Positions 8,762-17,295 of a stretch of DNA of 64,000 nt are shown in pieces. Position numbers and translations under genes: made by a program. The DNA is from Afifellaceae bacterium (lineage in GTDB: Bacteria; Pseudomonadota; Alphaproteobacteria; Rhizobiales; Afifellaceae). The DNA lies in contig JANQRH010000017.1 in NCBI GenBank assembly GCA_028284625.1, positions 1 through 64,000 on the forward strand, given 5' to 3'. The notes below the pieces were generated by a model. That model did not search any database. It was given only the letters and a program-made list of their open reading frames with translations, and was not told the DNA's origin. Numbering within the stretch: position 1 is the first letter of the stretch; every line of letters starts with the position of its first letter.

Positions 8762-9601
8762 CTAGCCCCGGGAATCGAGCCAGAAGAAACGCTGAATGAA
8801 GAAGAACATGACGATTATGGGGATCGTCATGAGCGCGGCGCCGACCATGAGGAAGGGCCAGTTGGTGGAGTCCATTTGTTGTAGAAGCTGCACGCCGACC
8901 GGCAGCGTGTAGTTCTGCTCCGACTTCAGATAGATCAGCGGGCTTATGAAATCGCTCCAAAGAAGCGCGAAACTGAGCACCGAGACGGCAACTGTCGTCG
9001 GCCATGCGAGCGGCATCGCGACAATCGCCCAGATCTGTAGGTTCCCTGCCCCATCGAGACGTGCTGCTGCAAAGACCTCCGAGGGCACGCGACGAAACGT
9101 CCAATAATACAGCAGAATGAAGAGCGGACTGGTACCCATGATCGCCGGCGCAACAAGTGCGCCGATCGTGTCGACCAGTCCCAGATAGCGGAAGATGACA
9201 AACCGCGTGAGCCACAGCGCCGTGATCGGCACCATGAGAAGCATCACCGAAAAGACCAGAAGATTGCGCCGGGCGGTACTGCCCATCTGCGCCATTGCAA
9301 ACCCGGCCCAAGAGGCAACGACAGCGGTCAGTGGGACGCCGATCAGCACCACAAGGAATGAGTTGCCGATATAGGTGCCGAACGGGGCGAAGTCGAAGAC
9401 CCTTACATAGTTGGACCAGGAGATCGGGTCGGGAATCCATTCAATGGTGCGCGCCGGCGCCTGGTTCGGCGCGCGCAGCGAGGCCGACAAGACGAAGATC
9501 AGCGGCAGCACAAAGAGCGCAGCGATCGCCGCGCGCGGCGCGTGCTGTGCGACAAGGGCGACAGATGCCGAGAAAGTGAACGGGCGGCGCTTACGCGTCA
9601 T
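8762..9601 (-). CDS. Sugar ABC importer permease (MalG type)
   Basis: 279 residues with six predicted membrane helices. The cytoplasmic EAA loop reads E-V-F-A-A-A-R-L-D-G-A-G and is followed by P-L-A-W-P, the contact site for the ATPase. Its first helix follows a short basic N terminus, as in MalG-type subunits. It overlaps the 3' end of the MalF-type gene by 11 bp, so the two are probably coupled. A 105-bp gap separates it from the binding-protein gene. Confidence 0.9.
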   Translation of the reverse strand: MTRKRRPFTFSASVALVAQHAPRAAIAALFVLPLIFVLSASLRAPNQAPARTIEWIPDPISWSNYVRVFDFAPFGTYIGNSFLVVLIGVPLTAVVASWAGFAMAQMGSTARRNLLVFSVMLLMVPITALWLTRFVIFRYLGLVDTIGALVAPAIMGTSPLFILLYYWTFRRVPSEVFAAARLDGAGNLQIWAIVAMPLAWPTTVAVSVLSFALLWSDFISPLIYLKSEQNYTLPVGVQLLQQMDSTNWPFLMVGAALMTIPIIVMFFFIQRFFWLDSRG

Positions 9602-10505
9602 CTTCGTAGCCCCAGCCGCGCATTGTCACGAAGACGAGATAAAGGAGCAGCCCGATCGACAGGAACATGACGATCATCATGGCGGAGCCCAATCCGAAGC
9701 GAAAACGGTCGAACGCCTCCTCGTAGATCAAGAGCGGCATGAACAGCGTTGCATAGTACGGCCCGCCGCCCGTCATCAGATAGGGGGCGGTAAAGGTGTT
9801 TTGGGCCGTGACGATGATGTCGCGGACCGTTAGCAGCACCAACCAGGGCGCTAGTAACGGCAGCGTGACGTGCCGAAAGAGCTGCCAACGCCCCGCCCCG
9901 TCCAGCGAGCCGGCGGCATAATAATCCGGCGGAATGCTACGCAGCGCCGCCAAGAGCAGGATGAACCCCTCCCCGATCTGGAACAACGACATGATGACGA
10001 TCGCATAAAGTGCGGTGTCGGGATCGACGAGCCAGGCGATCTGCGGCACGCCAAGCGCACCCAGCACAATGTTGAGCGGTCCGAACACGGGATTGAATAT
10101 CCAAAGCCAGATCAGTGCGTAGGCGATGTCCGGCACCACTGTCGGCAGGAACACGGCAACCCGATAGACGCCGTAGCCCCGCCTTCTATGTTGGAGCAGA
10201 AGCGCCAGCGAGAGCGCTCCGAGGACCCGCAGCGGAACCGCCAGGGCCACGAAGATTGCCGAATTCTGGAGCGCGATCTGGAAGACGCGCTCATGAAAGA
10301 TGTCGAAGAAGTTCTGGACGCCACGCCAGGTCGGCGGCGACAGCGCGTCATATTCGGTGAAGGCAAGCGCGAAAGTCAGGACCGCAGGAACGGCAACCAG
10401 CACCACCGTTCCGACGAGGAACGGCGTAAGCATCAGCCACAGCCCGTAGCGGTGCTTGTCACCGGCGCGAAGCGGCGCCGCTCGGCTCCTTGATGCGCCG
10501 GACAC
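9591..10505 (-). CDS. Sugar ABC importer permease (MalF type)
   Basis: 304 residues with six predicted helices. The EAA loop (Y-Y-A-A-G-S-L-D-G-A-G, followed by F-R-H-V-T-L-P-L-L) is near residue 200. The N-terminal arrangement, with a helix at about 25-45 and a long periplasmic loop, fits the MalF/UgpA type. The start codon is GTG at 10505. It is first in the operon that continues to the MalG-type permease and the binding protein. Confidence 0.88.
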   Translation of the reverse strand: MSGASRSRAAPLRAGDKHRYGLWLMLTPFLVGTVVLVAVPAVLTFALAFTEYDALSPPTWRGVQNFFDIFHERVFQIALQNSAIFVALAVPLRVLGALSLALLLQHRRRGYGVYRVAVFLPTVVPDIAYALIWLWIFNPVFGPLNIVLGALGVPQIAWLVDPDTALYAIVIMSLFQIGEGFILLLAALRSIPPDYYAAGSLDGAGRWQLFRHVTLPLLAPWLVLLTVRDIIVTAQNTFTAPYLMTGGGPYYATLFMPLLIYEEAFDRFRFGLGSAMMIVMFLSIGLLLYLVFVTMRGWGYEDDA

Positions 10506-10570
10506 GGATGTCAGTCCCCAATCCCCTCAAACGAGATGGGCCTCCGACGACCCGTCCGGAGACGATAGCC

Positions 10571-10610
10571 GCGTGTCCGGCGGGCTGTCCATAGCGCCCA
10601 CCGGACACGC
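10571..10610 (-). terminator. Perfect 10-bp inverted repeat downstream of the SH3-like gene
   Basis: GCGTGTCCGG at 10571-10580 pairs exactly with CCGGACACGC at 10601-10610. After a C-A mismatch the stem extends by four more pairs inside. It sits in the 149-bp gap after the stop of the gene at 10655 and before the permease start at 10505. It therefore probably ends transcription of the SH3-like gene. There is no T tract. Confidence 0.55.
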
Positions 10611-10654
10611 CATATGCGGTCTATCGTTGTTTGATCGTTCTGGTTGCCGATCGC

Positions 10655-11296
10655 CTAGAAGCAGTTTGGGTTGTCCTGGGGACAGGCGCGGAAACCTTGG
10701 TCCGGCAAGATGCCACCACCGCCGCCATCAGCGCCAACGCCGCCGGACGGCCCGACAGGACCCGGCCCTCCGCCACCTGGATGGCCGACATGGGGCGGGT
10801 TTACGTTGGGGCCGCCGCCTTGATAGCCCGGCAGCGTGTCCGGCCCCGGACCACGGCAACCAGGGTGCCCAAGATAGCATTCGGGGTCCCATTTCGTGGG
10901 AGGATCGCGATCAGGGCGCGGCCATGGGCGCGGACGCGGCCAGGGCCGCGGGCGTGTGCCGAAATGGAACTGGATGATCGGCGCGTCGAAGTAGCGATAG
11001 TAATCATGCACGTAGACGCGGCGGCCGGAATAGAAGAACTGCAGACGAAATGCGGCCATCCAGCCACGGATTCGGCCGACGGAAATGTCGCACCACGAAT
11101 AGTTGCTAAGGCAGCCGTGGACGTAGATTTCCGTTCCGCCTCTCACGCGCGCGATGACCGCGTAACGCGTGCTTGGTCCGGCCCGCACGTTGGTCACGCC
11201 AGGCGCAGCATAGGCGATCTCTTGCGCTTGCGCGGCCTCAGGCGCGACCGGGGCGGCCATTAGAAAGGCCGCCAACAGGAACCAGCGTTTTCTCAT
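10655..11296 (-). CDS. Secreted SH3-like (SH3b) protein with Pro/Gly-rich tail
   Basis: 213 residues. A signal peptide spans about 1-24 (ending A-A-Q-A-Q). Residues 30-90 resemble a bacterial SH3 domain: V-T-N-V-R-A-G-P-S-T-R-Y, a C-L-x-x-Y-S-W-C strand pair, and R-G-W-M near the end. After a Y-F-rich stretch (93-112) comes a low-complexity tail with repeated R-P-W-P-R-P units, then Gly/Pro-rich sequence ending in C-P-Q-D-N-P-N-C-F. GGAG lies 8 bases before the ATG. Such proteins are periplasmic or surface exposed; the partner is unknown. Confidence 0.75.
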   Translation of the reverse strand: MRKRWFLLAAFLMAAPVAPEAAQAQEIAYAAPGVTNVRAGPSTRYAVIARVRGGTEIYVHGCLSNYSWCDISVGRIRGWMAAFRLQFFYSGRRVYVHDYYRYFDAPIIQFHFGTRPRPWPRPRPWPRPDRDPPTKWDPECYLGHPGCRGPGPDTLPGYQGGGPNVNPPHVGHPGGGGPGPVGPSGGVGADGGGGGILPDQGFRACPQDNPNCF

Positions 11297-11500
11297 GGTT
11301 AGGCTCCGTTAGGAATGTCGACCCGTTCGCTCCGCAATCGGGCCATTCGCTGAACTTAGACCATCAACCGCCTGAACACGCGCTGAACGCCAGAAGCAGC
11401 GCCTACCGCTCTTCAATCGACCAAACACGGCAGCCGGAATGCCGCCATGACAAATCGCGTTGCACTTTATCTGAACTCTGCGCCATCGCATTGCTGAGAA

Positions 11501-13003
11501 TCAAAAGGTCTGCTCATACGGTCCCACTTCGGGGTAACGACGCAACAGGACATCAAGGCCGTCCAATATCGCGCGCATACGTTCCTCCGAGACGGGACTC
11601 TCGGCGACGATCACCAGTTCAGGCTTGTTGGACGACGCCCGCACCAGCCCCCACGAGCCGTCCTCTAGAACAGCGCGCACGCCATTGACGGTCACAAGAT
11701 CGCAGATTCTCTGCCCGGCCAACGTGCCTTCGTTGGCCTGCATGCCGCGAATGTCGGCCAGAACGCTATCCGCCACGGCATATTTCTTTTCGTCGTCGCA
11801 ATGCCGCGACAACGTCGGCGAGGACCAGGTTCTCGAAAGAGAGCGACCCAGATCCGCCATGGTCAGCGTTGGATTGCGGTCGAGCATGTCGAGAACGGCA
11901 AGCGCGGAAACCAGCCCGTCGTCATAGCCGCGGCCAAGCGGCGCGTTGAAAAAGAAATGGCCGGACTTCTCGAAGCCGGCGACGGCCGCAAGCTCACCCA
12001 CCCTGCGCTTCATGTAGGAATGCCCGGTCTTCCAGTAGTCGACCTTCGCGCCGCTATCAACAAGCTTGGGATCGGTAGCGAACAGCCCCGTCGATTTGAC
12101 GTCGACCACGAAGGTTGCACCGGGATGGAGGTCCGACAGGTCGCGCGCAAGCATTACGCCAACCTTGTCTGAAAAGATCGCCTCGCCCTCATTGTCTATG
12201 ACCCCGCAGCGGTCGCCGTCGCCGTCGAAGCCAAGCCCTACGGCGGCGCCTTTCGCCAGGACCTCGTCGCGAATGGCGCCGAGCATCGCCAAGTCTTCGG
12301 GATTGGGGTTGTAACGCGGAAAGCTGTGATCGAGCTCCACGTCGAGCGGCAGGACCTCCGCCCCGACCGCCTCCAGAACACGCGGGGCGAACGCTCCAGC
12401 CGTCCCGTTGCCGCAGGCGACAACCGCCTTGATCGGATGCTTGAGCTTGGGACGATCGGCAAGATCGGCGATGTAGCGCTCGGCAAATCCATCCACGAAC
12501 CGGTAGGCGCCTCCTCCGGACGTGCGGAACGCTCCGGTCAGCACAATGTCTCGCAGCCGGGCCATCTCGTCGGGGCCGAACGTGAAGGGGCGTTCCGCCC
12601 CCATCTTCACACCCGTCCAACCGTTTTCGTTGTGCGAGGCGGTGACCATTGCGACCGCTGGCACGCCGAGATCGAACTGAGCGAAATAGGCCATTGGCGT
12701 CAGAGCCAGTCCGATGTCGTGGACCTTGACCCCCGCCTCCATGAGTCCGGTCGTCAGAGCCAGCTTGATGGCGGACGAGTAGGAACGGAAGTCGTGGCCG
12801 GTGACGATTTCCGGCTCAACACCCAATTCGTGGATCAGCGTGCCGAGGCCGAGACCGAGCGCCTGAACACCCATGAGGTTGATCTCAGTCTCAAACAGCC
12901 AACGGGCGTCGTATTCGCGAAACCCGGTGGGCTTGACCATCGGTTGGGATTCGAAGGCATGGGTCGCGGGCGTCAGCGAAGGCCGCGGTCGAGGAAACAT
13001 CAC
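11501..13003 (-). CDS. Phosphomannomutase/phosphoglucomutase
   Basis: About 500 residues of the alpha-D-phosphohexomutase family. The phosphoserine loop T-A-S-H-N-E-N-G-W lies at 121-129 (Ser123). The metal loop F-D-G-D-G-D-R-C-G is near 260, and the sugar-specificity loop E-K-S-G-H is in domain 3. It converts mannose-6-phosphate to mannose-1-phosphate for ManC (15301) and may also act on glucose phosphates. The start is uncertain: GTG 13003, ATG 13000 or ATG 12940. It is last in the gmd-fcl-pmm minus-strand run, 16 bp after fcl. Confidence 0.9.
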   Translation of the reverse strand: MMFPRPRPSLTPATHAFESQPMVKPTGFREYDARWLFETEINLMGVQALGLGLGTLIHELGVEPEIVTGHDFRSYSSAIKLALTTGLMEAGVKVHDIGLALTPMAYFAQFDLGVPAVAMVTASHNENGWTGVKMGAERPFTFGPDEMARLRDIVLTGAFRTSGGGAYRFVDGFAERYIADLADRPKLKHPIKAVVACGNGTAGAFAPRVLEAVGAEVLPLDVELDHSFPRYNPNPEDLAMLGAIRDEVLAKGAAVGLGFDGDGDRCGVIDNEGEAIFSDKVGVMLARDLSDLHPGATFVVDVKSTGLFATDPKLVDSGAKVDYWKTGHSYMKRRVGELAAVAGFEKSGHFFFNAPLGRGYDDGLVSALAVLDMLDRNPTLTMADLGRSLSRTWSSPTLSRHCDDEKKYAVADSVLADIRGMQANEGTLAGQRICDLVTVNGVRAVLEDGSWGLVRASSNKPELVIVAESPVSEERMRAILDGLDVLLRRYPEVGPYEQTF

Positions 13004-13019
13004 GCGCGTCCGTCCAGCC

Positions 13020-13997
13020 TCAAGCCACCCCGCGCAGCCCGCCGGGTTGGCCCTCCTGCGCCAGGAACCAATTATAGGTGTCCGCGATCCCGTCCCTCAG
13101 GGGGATGCTCGGCGTCCAGCCAAGGGCCTTTAGTCGATCGCCGCTCATCAGCTTACGCGGCGTACCATCCGGTTTTGAGGTGTCGCATACGATGCGACCC
13201 TTAAAGCCGACCACCTCGCAGACGAGCTGAGCAAGTTCGAGAATCGTGTGGTCGACGCCGCTGCCTACGTTGATGTGCTGCGGCTGCGAGTATGCCTTCA
13301 TCAGGAAGACAAGCGCGTCGGCGCAATCGTCAACGTGCAGAAACTCACGGCGCACCGATCCGGTCCCCCAGATCGTCATGGCCTCGTCGCCACCCAGCTT
13401 CGCCTCATGCGCCTTGCGGATGAGCGCCGGCAGCACGTGGCTCTTCGCCAAGTCGAAGTTGTCGCCCGGACCGTAGAGGTTCGTCGGCATGGCGGAAACG
13501 AAGTCGGCGCCATGCTGCCTGCGGTAGGCTTCGGCAAGCTTAAGGCCTGCGATCTTCGCCACGGCATAGGCTTCGTTGGTCGGTTCCAGCGGGCCGGTCA
13601 ATAGAGCATCCTCGGTGATCGGCTGCGGCGCGAACTTCGGGTAGATGCAGCTCGATCCAAGCACCAGGACTTTGCGCACGCCGGCGCGATACGAGGCCTC
13701 CAGGATGTTCGCCTGGATCATCAGGTTGTCGTAAAGGAAATCGGCCGGACTGGTGTCGTTCGCCAGAATGCCGCCGACCCGCGCCGCCGCGAGGAAGATC
13801 GCATCGGGACGCGCTTCGGCGATCCATGCTTCAGAATCGGCCTGCCGTTTCAGGTCGACGGCATTCCGGTCGGCAACAAGCACCTCGCAGCGCTCACGCT
13901 CAAGTCGCCGTACCAGAGCTGACCCGACCATACCGCGATCGCCGGCGACCCAGACCCGCCTCCCTTCGAGTTGGAATGGTTTTGCGCTACTCGGCAC
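13020..13997 (-). CDS. fcl: GDP-L-fucose synthase
   Basis: 325 residues of the extended SDR family that epimerises and reduces GDP-4-keto-6-deoxymannose to GDP-L-fucose. A Rossmann loop [10 protein letters not shown] lies at 17-26. The G-S-S-C-I-Y-P motif holds the catalytic Ser and Cys. The Y-A-V-A-K pair and the N-L-Y-G-P-G-D-N-F segment are specific for this enzyme. It overlaps gmd by 11 bp. Confidence 0.95.
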   Translation of the reverse strand: MPSSAKPFQLEGRRVWVAGDRGMVGSALVRRLERERCEVLVADRNAVDLKRQADSEAWIAEARPDAIFLAAARVGGILANDTSPADFLYDNLMIQANILEASYRAGVRKVLVLGSSCIYPKFAPQPITEDALLTGPLEPTNEAYAVAKIAGLKLAEAYRRQHGADFVSAMPTNLYGPGDNFDLAKSHVLPALIRKAHEAKLGGDEAMTIWGTGSVRREFLHVDDCADALVFLMKAYSQPQHINVGSGVDHTILELAQLVCEVVGFKGRIVCDTSKPDGTPRKLMSGDRLKALGWTPSIPLRDGIADTYNWFLAQEGQPGGLRGVA

Positions 13998-15060
13998 TGC
14001 GGCGTCCTTCCTCCGCGACCGTCACCAGATCCTCACGCACCATCTCTGCACAGAGGGCATCCAAATCAGCGTCGTGCGTCCAGCCCAGCTTCTCGTGCGC
14101 CTTGGACGGATCGCCCAGCAGCGCGTCGACTTCTGTTGGACGGAAGTAGCGTGGATCAATCTCCACCAACACACGCCCCGTTTCGGTGTCAACACCCCTC
14201 TCAGAAACACCTTCGCCCTCCCAGGCGATCTGCATGCCGGCTTCTGCGAACGCCTTCTCCACGAAGGCACGAACGCTATGCGCCTTGCCGGTGGCAAGGA
14301 CGTAGTCGTCCGGCGCGTCTTGTTGGAGCATGAGCCACATGCCGCGGACGTAGTCGCGCGCATGTCCCCAGTCGCGCTTGGCGTCAAGATTGCCAAGATA
14401 AAGCCGCTCCTGAAGGCCGAGCTTTATTGCGGCCACGCCGCGCGTGATCTTGCGGGTGACGAAGGTCTCGCCCCTGAGCGGGCTCTCGTGGTTGAACAGG
14501 ATACCGTTCGAGGCGTGCATGCCGTACGCCTCCCGGTAGTTCACAACGATCCAGTAGGCATAGAGCTTGGCAGCCGCGTAGGGACTGCGGGGCCGGAACG
14601 GCGTCGACTCGTTCTGCGGTGGCGGAGAATCTCCATAAAGCTCCGAGGTCGATGCCTGATAGAAGCGGGTCTTCCCGACCAGACCGAGCAGCCGAATGGC
14701 CTCCAGCAGCCGCAACGGGCCTATGGCGTCGGCATTGGCCGTGTATTCGGCGGTCTCAAAACTCACCTGCACGTGCGACTGCGCTGCAAGATTGTAGATC
14801 TCGTCCGGCTGTGTCTCCTGCACGATGCGAATAAGATTGGTGGCATCGGTCATGTCACCGTAATGCAGAACGAACTGCTGGTTGGGCACATGGGGGTCTT
14901 GATAAAGGTGATCGATACGGCCTGTGTTGAAAGATGAAGAGCGTCGCTTGGTGCCGTGGACGGTATAGCCTTTGTCCAGAAGCAGCTCGGCCAAATAGGC
15001 ACCATCTTGGCCTGTGATACCTGTTATAAGGGCGACCTTGCCTGTTCCGGACCTGTCCAT
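13987..15060 (-). CDS. gmd: GDP-mannose 4,6-dehydratase
   Basis: 357 residues. The start of the protein is typical of Gmd: [12 protein letters not shown], then [13 protein letters not shown]-x-R-I. The catalytic elements S-T-S-E-L-Y-G and [10 protein letters not shown] are present. It forms GDP-4-keto-6-deoxymannose, used by the next gene to make GDP-L-fucose. It is first in the minus-strand gmd-fcl-pmm run, divergent from manC. The 240-bp gap (15061-15300) should hold both promoters; I see no other gene in it. Confidence 0.96.
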   Translation of the reverse strand: MDRSGTGKVALITGITGQDGAYLAELLLDKGYTVHGTKRRSSSFNTGRIDHLYQDPHVPNQQFVLHYGDMTDATNLIRIVQETQPDEIYNLAAQSHVQVSFETAEYTANADAIGPLRLLEAIRLLGLVGKTRFYQASTSELYGDSPPPQNESTPFRPRSPYAAAKLYAYWIVVNYREAYGMHASNGILFNHESPLRGETFVTRKITRGVAAIKLGLQERLYLGNLDAKRDWGHARDYVRGMWLMLQQDAPDDYVLATGKAHSVRAFVEKAFAEAGMQIAWEGEGVSERGVDTETGRVLVEIDPRYFRPTEVDALLGDPSKAHEKLGWTHDADLDALCAEMVREDLVTVAEEGRRSAE

Positions 15061-15300
15061 AATGTGCTTCGTCGTTTGTCGTCGCGACGCCGATTGCGAC
15101 CGAGTTGTAGGGAAACGCAGCCCTCACTGCCGGTTTTGGGTCGTTGGCGCAAGCCCGCACCGGCGAGCGCCCCACATGCCGAACGGCCGGCGCGTGGGCG
15201 GACGCGCCACCTCACTCAAGAAGTGGGCGAATACAGGCGATCTGCGCCAGCCTCCGCGGCCAGGATTGGCTGGGCGGTCTTGGATTAGGGTCGCAGTGCA

Positions 15301-16389
15301 ATGAGCGACACGAAGGTCTTTCCGGTGCTTCTGTCCGGGGGCTCAGGTTCGCGGCTCTGGCCATTGTCTCGCGAAGACGCCCCAAAGCAATTGCTGCGGC
15401 TGATCGGCGACCAGACGCAGCTGCAACAGACCGCGATGCGAGCACTCGATGCGGAGCTGTTCGAGCCGCTGACGGTCATAGGCCGCAACGAAGATCGTTT
15501 CGCCATCGCCGAACAGCTGGGCGAGATCACGTCCAACATGACGATTATCCTGGAGCCGGCTCCACGCAACACGGCCGCCGCCGCCGCAATTGCAGCCCTT
15601 CAGGTTCAGCGGTCGCGCGCCGATGGGCTCGTCCTGTTGATGCCCGCCGATCACGTGATCGACGACGTGGACGCTTTTCACGCGGCGGTGCGCAGCGCCA
15701 TCGCCGCCGCCCGCCAGGGGAACCTGGCGCTGTTCGGCATCCAGCCGGACAGTCCAGCCACGGGGTACGGTTATATCCGGATGGGCGAACGCCTTGGCGA
15801 AGGGCCGGCGCGCCATGTGGCGGCGTTCGTAGAGAAGCCGGACCTGGCGAACGCTGAGGCGTATCTGGCGAGCGGAGAATATCTATGGAACAGCGGCATC
15901 TTTCTGTTGCCCGTCCAGGAGCTTTTGGCCGAGTTCGCTGCGTTCGAACCCGATCTGCTGGCCGCCGCGGGCAAGGCGCTGGAGCGGGCGGAGAAAGACA
16001 CGGACTTTCTGAGACTGGAACAATCGTCCTTCGAGCAATGCCGATCGGTGTCGGTTGACCACGCCATCATGGAGCGAACCAGCAGGGCAGCCGTCATACC
16101 GGTTGGCTTCAGCTGGGCCGATCTCGGCTCCTGGTCTGCGTTGTGGTCCCTGGCAGAGCGCGACGAAACAGAAACAGCGGCCATCGGCAATGTGTTGACC
16201 CGGTCGACGCGCGAATCCTACGTGCGCAGCGAGGGTCCGCTTGTTGTGACGGTCGGCGTCGATGACCTGATTGTCGTGGCGACCGACGAAGCCGTTCTGG
16301 TCGCGCGCAAGGATCACGATCAGGACGTGCGCAGCATTGTGGAGAAGTTGCGGTCAACAGGACCGGCCGGTTCTGACAAGCCTGGATGA
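15301..16389 (+). CDS. manC: Mannose-1-phosphate guanylyltransferase, single-domain
   Basis: 362 residues. The nucleotidyltransferase signature L-L-S-G-G-S-G-S-R-L-W-P-L-S-R lies at 10-24. It is followed by P-K-Q-L-L-R-L, by V-E-K-P-D, and by the N-S-G-I-F-L motif. The C-terminal part is a beta-helix-like end (V-G-V-D-D-L-I-V-V). The PMI cupin that completes bifunctional AlgA/XanB enzymes (about 470 residues) is absent. Instead a separate cupin gene faces it 17 bp downstream on the other strand. Product: GDP-mannose for gmd/fcl and mannosyltransferases. Confidence 0.93.
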   Translation: MSDTKVFPVLLSGGSGSRLWPLSREDAPKQLLRLIGDQTQLQQTAMRALDAELFEPLTVIGRNEDRFAIAEQLGEITSNMTIILEPAPRNTAAAAAIAALQVQRSRADGLVLLMPADHVIDDVDAFHAAVRSAIAAARQGNLALFGIQPDSPATGYGYIRMGERLGEGPARHVAAFVEKPDLANAEAYLASGEYLWNSGIFLLPVQELLAEFAAFEPDLLAAAGKALERAEKDTDFLRLEQSSFEQCRSVSVDHAIMERTSRAAVIPVGFSWADLGSWSALWSLAERDETETAAIGNVLTRSTRESYVRSEGPLVVTVGVDDLIVVATDEAVLVARKDHDQDVRSIVEKLRSTGPAGSDKPG

Positions 16390-16406
16390 GGTAACGTTGT
16401 GAGCCG

Positions 16407-16763
16407 TCAGGAACGCTCATACGCGTCGTCGTAGCGGATGATGTCGTCTTCTCCGAGATAGTCGCCGAATTGCACCTCGACGACTTCAACGTCGACGTCC
16501 CCATAATTCTCCAGTCGATGGCGCTCGCCGAGCGCAATGTCGATGGAATCGCCCCGCCTCAGGGTATGCACGCCCTCCCCTATCGTGACCGTCGCCTCAC
16601 CGGACACGATTGCCCAGTGCTCCGACCGGTGCCTGTGGCTCTGCAATGAAAGACGGCCGTTGGGGGTCACCACGATGCGCTTCACTTTGAATCCCGGCCC
16701 CTCATCAAGCACATAGAAGCGGCCCCAAGGTCGCGTTTCGGTGGGCTCGTGATCATGGCTCAT
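16407..16763 (-). CDS. Stand-alone type II mannose-6-phosphate isomerase-like cupin
   Basis: About 118 residues from ATG 16763, chosen because GGAG lies eight bases upstream; the longer open frame to 16982 adds unrelated sequence. R-P-W-G-R-F-Y-V-L opens the domain. The metal-binding cupin motif is L-S-L-Q-S-H-R-H-R-S-E-H-W, followed by G-x-A-x-V-T and R-G-D-S-I-D-I. This is the C-terminal PMI part of bifunctional ManC/AlgA proteins as a separate gene. It probably converts fructose-6-phosphate to mannose-6-phosphate, completing the GDP-mannose route with pmm and manC. Confidence 0.88.
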   Translation of the reverse strand: MSHDHEPTETRPWGRFYVLDEGPGFKVKRIVVTPNGRLSLQSHRHRSEHWAIVSGEATVTIGEGVHTLRRGDSIDIALGERHRLENYGDVDVEVVEVQFGDYLGEDDIIRYDDAYERS

Positions 16764-17295
16764 GGCGTAGCTCCTAAGACCGGCGTCTCTTAGCAGTGGT
16801 ACGGTTGCTGCCAAAGCCGCTGGCCTGGTCGGCCGGATCGTATGATCCTCGCTGCCGGAAGCCGATCTCCAGAATTGCTGACGGAGTGATCGACGAACGG
16901 GAACAACGGTTGGTGAAGCGAACTCAACCGCGAAAGCGAACTGTGCGGAAACGCCGTCATTTGGCGCAGCCGCAATAAGCAAATATCACCAGGGGTGGTT
17001 TCAAAGACAACCACAGGCTTCGCCCGGAAACATCATTTCTATTACCTGGTCACTTTGCGACACGAGGCGTCGCGACGTTGCGTTGAACAATAGGCCCGCG
17101 ACATCGTCTCGTATCAATCGACGCGTACACGCGACCCGACCGCCGTGTTTTGCTTGGGTTCTCGCTTAACTGCTCAATGTTGCCGATAACTGTGGCCGAC
17201 TTACCATCCGCCGTGGCGAATCCCGTCGCTGAGCTTGACCGTCAGACCCCGGGCGTCCAAGAATGTTGCAGACCAGCGAGCCCCAGGAGGAATCA
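16764..17295. other. 532-bp divergent intergenic region
   Basis: No convincing gene lies here. The part from about 16980 to 17220 is richer in A+T than its surroundings and should hold the promoters of the cupin gene (minus) and the secreted-protein gene (plus). A short inverted repeat, GTGGTT (16995-17000) / AACCAC (17009-17014), could be an operator. AGGAGGA just before 17296 is the ribosome binding site of the secreted protein. Confidence 0.5.

Noticed and set aside
16764-16982. N-terminal 73-codon extension of the PMI-like cupin
   Set aside because: The extension has no similarity to PMI proteins, and a GGAG site points to ATG 16763.
17234-17262. Possible CTTGAC -35 box ahead of the secreted-protein gene
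   Set aside because: Seventeen bases downstream I find no acceptable -10 sequence, so the match is probably chance.
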